Assembly: GCA_028696755.1 (NCBI GenBank)
Contig: JAQVGK010000126.1
Span: forward strand, 1-8,544
From: Bacteroidales bacterium
GTDB lineage: Bacteria > Bacteroidota > Bacteroidia > Bacteroidales > ML635J-15
Length of the DNA: 8,544 bases
Direction of reading: 5' to 3'
Below are positions 5,421 through 8,544 of this stretch, in pieces; position 1 is the first letter of the stretch; each line of letters opens with the position of its first letter. The notes under the pieces are model-generated. The model searched no databases, had not been told where the DNA came from, and saw only the letters and a list, made by a program, of their open reading frames with translations. The position numbers and the translations under genes are program-made.

Positions 5421-5909
5421 ATGAAAATTGCTTTACTTTCCGACACACATGGATTTCTTGATAAAGAGATTTTGGAGTTTTTTAAGAACTGTGACGAAGT
5501 TTGGCATGCGGGCGACATTGGAACTGAAGAGATTCTCGACGAGCTCGAAAAGTATAAGCCTTTGCGGGCAGTGTGGGGAAATATCGACGGCACAAACATA
5601 AGATTACGAACAAAGGAAATCCTCAATTTTGAGTGTGAAGGCAAAAAAGTATTGATGACACATATTGGCGGCTATCCCGGAAAGTATTCGCCAAATATAA
5701 AGCCACTGCTACTATCCGAACGTCCCGATATATTTATTGCCGGCCATTCGCACATTCTTAAAGTAATAAACGACCCTAAACTTAAAATTTTACACATAAA
5801 TCCAGGCGCCGCCGGAAACAAAGGCTGGCATAAATTTGTTACAGCAGTAAGATTCGAAATTAGTGAGGGAGAAATTAAAAATTTTGATATATTTGAGAAA
5901 AAAAGGTAG
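5421..5909 (+). CDS. YfcE/MJ0936-type metallophosphoesterase
   Basis: A 162-residue calcineurin-like phosphodiesterase with a two-metal site, cytosolic. All family motifs are present in order: LLSDTHG (D8, H10), HAGDIG (D32), VWGNID (N54), LMTHIGG (H81) and IAGHSH (H109, H111), with INPGAAG (126-132) closing the fold. The size fits the compact YfcE/YsnB/MJ0936 group, which hydrolyses phosphodiesters in vitro; the natural substrate is generally unknown. The start is fixed because the family begins MKIAxLSDTHG and any later start would lose the first metal ligands. A TATCTTTG box sits just before the ATG. It is on the same strand as the FolD-family gene but 188 nt away, with a large hairpin between them. 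Confidence 0.93.
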   Translation: MKIALLSDTHGFLDKEILEFFKNCDEVWHAGDIGTEEILDELEKYKPLRAVWGNIDGTNIRLRTKEILNFECEGKKVLMTHIGGYPGKYSPNIKPLLLSERPDIFIAGHSHILKVINDPKLKILHINPGAAGNKGWHKFVTAVRFEISEGEIKNFDIFEKKR

Positions 5910-5911
5910 GG

Positions 5912-6085
5912 AAGTGCCTAAAGTGCTCTAGAATGCCTAAAGTGCCTAAAGTGTCTAGAGTGCCTAAAATACTTAAATGGAATTTTTTATGATTTTAAAA
6001 AGCTGAATAATTAAACCAAAATAGATTACGCCAGCAGCCATAAGTACTCTAGGCACTCTAGACACTTTAGGCACTCAAGGCACTT
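5912..6085. repeat. Stem-loop made of 9-bp repeats (agtgcctaa / taggcactc)
   Basis: The left arm (5912-5975) is about seven tandem variants of a 9-mer such as aagtgccta, aagtgtcta and gagtgccta. The right arm (6043-6085) is five variants of the complementary 9-mer, such as taggcactc and tagacactt. A perfect 26-bp pairing joins 5941-5966 with 6050-6075, leaving an 83-nt loop, and weaker pairing extends outward. The array begins 2 nt after the phosphoesterase stop and ends 12 nt before the FolD-family ATG, so it fills the whole intergenic gap and would be transcribed if the genes share an mRNA. Repeat units of alternating tct/cct type suggest expansion by slippage on both arms. Confidence 0.85.
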
Positions 6086-6097
6086 ATAAAAACAACC

Positions 6098-7078
6098 ATG
6101 GAACAACAACACAAAGCAAAAATCCTAAACGTTCAGCATTTAGTTGAGAAGTACGACATTCCGGCATTTGCCTGCACGCAATCGTTTTATGACCAGAACG
6201 GAGTAAAGCCATGCTTAGCCGTGATATTAACCAGCAGCGACCCAGGCTCGGTATCCTATACAAAAGGAATAAAGCGATTTTGCGAGAAGAACAACGTCGA
6301 ATGCCGCGATTTCCTAGTTGGTTCGGCCGATGAACTTAGATTACAGATTGAACAGCTCAACAACGACGATACCGTTCATGGAATAATGATTATGTATCCA
6401 ACAGGTTATGGCGTAAAAGATACCGTTTTTATGAACATGGTTAACCCAATGAAAGATGTTGAAGGACTTCACAATTCTTATCTTGGGTACCTTGTACAGT
6501 ACGAGAAATTTAGAGATCCTGAGCAGCTGCGCAAATTAGTAATTCCACCAACGGCTAAAGGCATTTTGAGTATTTTAAAAAGATATTACATTGATTTTGA
6601 GGAATTTAAAAAACTTCGTGGTTTTTACCCTGAGAATGTTGCTGTAAATCCTTTTGATGTTGAAGGAAAAAGAATTACTGTTATAAACGACTCGTTGGCT
6701 GTTGGTCGTTCGCTTGCTCTTATGCTTCTTAACGAAAATGCCTATGTTCAGATTTGTCATCAATACACACCATTTGAGAAAACTCTTGAGAGCGTAAAGC
6801 TTTCGGACATTGTTATTTCGGCTGTTCCTTCGGCAAAGTTCCAGATTCCAACAGAATATGTTCCAGAAAATTCCATTATAATAGATATTTCATTCGAAGG
6901 AAACTTTGACTATCCCTCGGTTTTCGAAAAATGCTACAAAATTGCACCTCGTTGGGATCTTGTAGAAAAAGGCAACCGCATAAACGACATGACATTAAAC
7001 CGACTTATCTCAAACCTACACTATTTGGTAAATTGCTGCTTGCCGGAAGATGTGTTGAAGGAGATGAAGGGGGAATGA
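6098..7078 (+). CDS. folD: FolD-family methylene-THF dehydrogenase, Mtd1-like, probably lacking cyclohydrolase
   Basis: A 326-residue FolD-fold protein acting on folate one-carbon units in the cytosol; 5,10-methylene-THF oxidation is the expected reaction. Substrate-domain motifs are recognisable: SDPGSVSYTKGIKRFCEKNN (47-66), DDTVHGIMIMYPTG (90-103), MKDVEGLHN (118-126) and IPPTAKGIL (149-157). Nucleotide-domain motifs are ITVINDSLAVGRSLALML (193-210), SDIVISAVPS (236-245) and a C-terminal NDMTLNRLISNL (296-307). Canonical bifunctional enzymes have Tyr-x3-Lys, VQLPLP and KDVDG. Here Y54 is followed at +4 by I58, the Gln position is M99, and the Asp is E122; the PVPGGVGPMT loop is also rewritten. 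It is 30-40 residues longer than usual FolD, mainly around 160-190. These traits match yeast Mtd1, an NAD-dependent dehydrogenase without cyclohydrolase. Many pipelines would label it bifunctional. No Shine-Dalgarno is seen. Confidence 0.85.
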   Translation: MEQQHKAKILNVQHLVEKYDIPAFACTQSFYDQNGVKPCLAVILTSSDPGSVSYTKGIKRFCEKNNVECRDFLVGSADELRLQIEQLNNDDTVHGIMIMYPTGYGVKDTVFMNMVNPMKDVEGLHNSYLGYLVQYEKFRDPEQLRKLVIPPTAKGILSILKRYYIDFEEFKKLRGFYPENVAVNPFDVEGKRITVINDSLAVGRSLALMLLNENAYVQICHQYTPFEKTLESVKLSDIVISAVPSAKFQIPTEYVPENSIIIDISFEGNFDYPSVFEKCYKIAPRWDLVEKGNRINDMTLNRLISNLHYLVNCCLPEDVLKEMKGE

Positions 7079-7089
7079 GGAAAAACGGT

Positions 7090-7137
7090 CCTTCGACACC
7101 CACAAGCTATCACACTTGGCTGCTCAGTAACCGAAGG
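7090..7137. repeat. REP-like palindrome, ccttcgac...gctcagtaaccgaagg
   Basis: Ends ccttcg (7090-7095) and cgaagg (7132-7137) pair, with an inner caag/cttg pair (7103-7106, 7115-7118). The same cttcgac...gctcagtaacc core occurs at 252-272 with a shorter interior, so at least two copies of this repeat family are in the window. It begins 12 nt after the folD-type stop. Confidence 0.55.
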
Positions 7138-7150
7138 CGGAAGACGGAAG

Positions 7151-7235
7151 ACGGAAAACAGAAGGCTGACGACAGAAAAGAGAAGACGGAAAACTGAAGG
7201 CTGCCGACAGAAAATAGAAGACAGAAAATAGAAGA
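7151..7235. repeat. 35-bp purine-rich tandem repeat
   Basis: Units 7151-7185 and 7186-7220 match at 32 of 35 positions, with no gaps; both begin acggaaaac and end agaag. A partial third unit (agaaaatagaagacgga) follows at about 7223-7239 and a partial earlier one precedes at about 7139-7150. The period is not a multiple of three, which argues against a protein repeat. Confidence 0.85.
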
Positions 7236-7310
7236 CGGAGAATCGTAAGGCGCAGGATTGTGCTTAATAAAAGATGCGGCAGAATTTTCAGGCTGAAGGC
7301 TTGAATTATT

Positions 7311-7338
7311 TCAACCTGATGCGATAGCGTCAGGTTGA
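7311..7338. terminator. Strong 12-bp hairpin, possible bidirectional terminator
   Basis: Arms tcaacctgatgc (7311-7322) and gcgtcaggttga (7327-7338) pair over 12 bp with one G/T wobble around a GATA loop. It lies in the convergent gap, where a shared terminator is expected. No T-run follows it on either strand, so it may instead be a REP-type palindrome; the terminator role is inferred from position only. Confidence 0.4.
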
Positions 7339-7392
7339 TGATATAAATACCACTGGAGCGCTGTAAGAGTGGCTTAAAAATCTTTAGGTGCC

Positions 7393-8544
7393 TTAATAAT
7401 TAAGCACTTTCTCATTCAAACAAGTCTGTAACCTTTCAATGTTTTCTTTATTTTCGGAGAGAATTACAAAAACATCGCCTTCTTTAATAATTGTATTTCC
7501 TTTAGGAATAACGAACTTTTCGCCACGCTGTATCATTGCTATTATTGCGGTTTCGGGAAAATGGAGATCGACAATTCGTTTGCCGATGTGTGGTGAGTTT
7601 TCGGCAATTGTGATTTCGCTTATTTCTGATTTGGATTCATCGTCTAGTAATCTTTCGACAGGCGTCTTCTGTTTTACTTTTGATGGCATGCAAACCTTTA
7701 AAATTTTTGCAAAATAGCCCAGTCCAGTGCCCTGAATAAGTACAGATGTAAGCGAAATAAAAAACACAATATTGAAAATCATTTGCGACTTATCAATGCC
7801 CGCAATTAACGGATATGTTGCAAAAACAATTGGCACAGCTCCTCTAAGTCCGACAATCGAAACAAATATCTTGTTCTTGATTTTCATTCTGTAAAATGCA
7901 AGACTTATAAATACGCTCAATGGACGTGCAACAATTATTAAAAAAGCTGAGATTATCATTCCTATACCAATAACTGGAATAATGTCGGAAGGATAAACCA
8001 AAAGTCCCAGAGTTAAGAATAAAATTATCTGCATCAGCCAAGCAAAACCATCGTAGGCTTTGATAATTGCTTTTTTGTGCATGATATCGGTATTTCCAAG
8101 AAAAACTCCGCAAATATACACAGCTAGAAAGCCATTTCCCCAAGCTACATCTGTTACCGAGAAGGTGAGAAACATCCAAGCAATAGCAAGCACGGGATAA
8201 AGTCCCTCGAAACCGAGTTTAATTTTATTTATTATTAGTTTTCCAAGGTAGCCGAATAAAAATCCAAAGCCCGTACCCAAAACCAACATAAGCACAAATT
8301 TTGGAAAAATGCCAAAAAGTTGAGAATCTGGATTGCTGATTAATCCAGTAAATGCAATTGTAAGAAAAAATGCCATTGGGTCGTTACTTCCACTTTCTAA
8401 CTCCAATAATGGTCTAAGATTATTTTTTAATGCAATATTCTTAGAACGCAAAATTGAAAACACAGCTGCTGCATCGGTTGACGAAATAATTGAGCCAATA
8501 AGTAATCCTTCGTAAATAGTAAATCCAAAAACATAATGGATAAA
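7393..8544 (-). CDS. nhaP2: K+/H+ antiporter, CPA1 family (NhaP2/CvrA-like), 5' end outside window
   Basis: The C-terminal 383 residues of an inner-membrane cation/proton antiporter. The frame stays open to the window edge, and the edge residues read into the CPA1 core: GLLIGSIISSTDAAAVFSILRSK, with the ion-site Asp at fragment residue 24. The GTG at 8463 lies inside this motif and is therefore not the start; about 100 N-terminal residues are missing. ELESGSNDP (fragment 48-56) is a second CPA1 signature. About eight further hydrophobic segments follow, including VGLRGAVPIVFATYPLIAG. After KVKQKTPVERL comes a soluble TrkA-C-like (RCK_C) domain, from about SEISEITIAENSPHIGKRI to the end, that typically senses a nucleotide or ion and gates transport. 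Membrane core plus TrkA_C is the NhaP2 arrangement; K+ rather than Na+ specificity is inferred from that. Confidence 0.92.
   Translation of the reverse strand, partial: FIHYVFGFTIYEGLLIGSIISSTDAAAVFSILRSKNIALKNNLRPLLELESGSNDPMAFFLTIAFTGLISNPDSQLFGIFPKFVLMLVLGTGFGFLFGYLGKLIINKIKLGFEGLYPVLAIAWMFLTFSVTDVAWGNGFLAVYICGVFLGNTDIMHKKAIIKAYDGFAWLMQIILFLTLGLLVYPSDIIPVIGIGMIISAFLIIVARPLSVFISLAFYRMKIKNKIFVSIVGLRGAVPIVFATYPLIAGIDKSQMIFNIVFFISLTSVLIQGTGLGYFAKILKVCMPSKVKQKTPVERLLDDESKSEISEITIAENSPHIGKRIVDLHFPETAIIAMIQRGEKFVIPKGNTIIKEGDVFVILSENKENIERLQTCLNEKVLNY

Larger units (their letters stand above)
7079..7392. other. Convergent spacer between folD-type gene and antiporter
   Basis: No gene is visible in these 314 bp, where the plus-strand FolD-family gene and the minus-strand antiporter gene converge. 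It contains a REP-like palindrome (7090-7137), a 35-bp tandem repeat (7151-7220 plus a partial third unit), a small hairpin tcaggc/gcttga (7288-7304) and a strong hairpin (7311-7338). A frame overlapping the folD end and running to 7197 is carried by the purine-rich repeat and is not believable. Confidence 0.6.

Noticed and set aside
5912..6085. CRISPR-like array from short repeats
   Set aside because: Units are 9 bp, directly contiguous with no spacers, and the second block is the inverted complement; no cas gene is near.
6931..7197. Plus-strand frame overlapping the folD-type 3' end
   Set aside because: Half of it is the purine-rich tandem repeat, and the rest is an out-of-frame reading of the FolD-family gene.
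7844..8179. 111-codon minus-strand frame inside the antiporter gene
   Set aside because: Same strand, other frame, within the membrane-spanning part of a well-supported CPA1 antiporter; Ser/Cys-rich shadow translation.
8461..8463. GTG as the start of the antiporter
   Set aside because: It falls inside the SSTDAAAVFSILR core motif and the frame is open to the window edge, so the true start is outside.
1..8544. Defence island or novel multi-gene system
   Set aside because: Genes are recF, small phosphatases, a FolD-family enzyme, an antiporter and two small exported proteins; no nuclease, toxin, integrase or transposase is encoded.

Overview
The window looks like chromosomal DNA from an AT-rich member of the Bacteroidota. 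Three starts have TAnnTTTG-type -7 promoter boxes in front of them, Shine-Dalgarno sequences are essentially absent, and the intergenic gaps are full of the palindromes and 'ttgtaatttgtaattt' runs often seen in that phylum. The lower taxonomic rank cannot be fixed from the sequence.

Layout. (1) 1-419 is non-coding and repeat-rich. It holds a GC-rich palindromic patch and a probable diverged relative of the inverted-repeat element found later in the window. (2) 420-2285, minus strand: an exported protein with EreA/ChaN-like motifs, then a YihX-like HAD phosphatase 6 nt further on, behind a good Bacteroidota promoter. (3) 2286-2951 is 666 bp with no credible gene and at least three hairpins. 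(4) 2952-4939, minus strand: a tight cluster of recF, an exported lipocalin-like protein and a small DFDGT-type HAD hydrolase, the last two overlapping as TAATG. (5) 4940-5420 is a spacer carrying a hairpin and a 286-bp MITE-like element with perfect 19-bp terminal inverted repeats and an 18-bp flanking duplication. (6) 5421-7078, plus strand: a YfcE-type metallophosphoesterase, apparently leaderless, and a FolD-family protein, separated by a hairpin built from 9-bp repeats. (7) 7079-7392 is a convergent gap with a REP-like palindrome, a 35-bp tandem repeat and a 12-bp-stem hairpin. (8) 7393-8544, minus strand: the C-terminal part of a CPA1-type K+/H+ antiporter, cut by the window edge.

The genes are mostly housekeeping: DNA repair (recF), one-carbon metabolism (FolD family), ion homeostasis (antiporter), small phosphatases, and two small exported proteins of unknown role. 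I see no defence system, CRISPR array, transposase or RNA gene. The points most worth attention are the FolD-family protein, which lacks the cyclohydrolase catalytic residues and resembles the monofunctional yeast Mtd1 type, and the families of structured non-coding repeats that occupy every sizeable gap except those inside the two minus-strand gene clusters.
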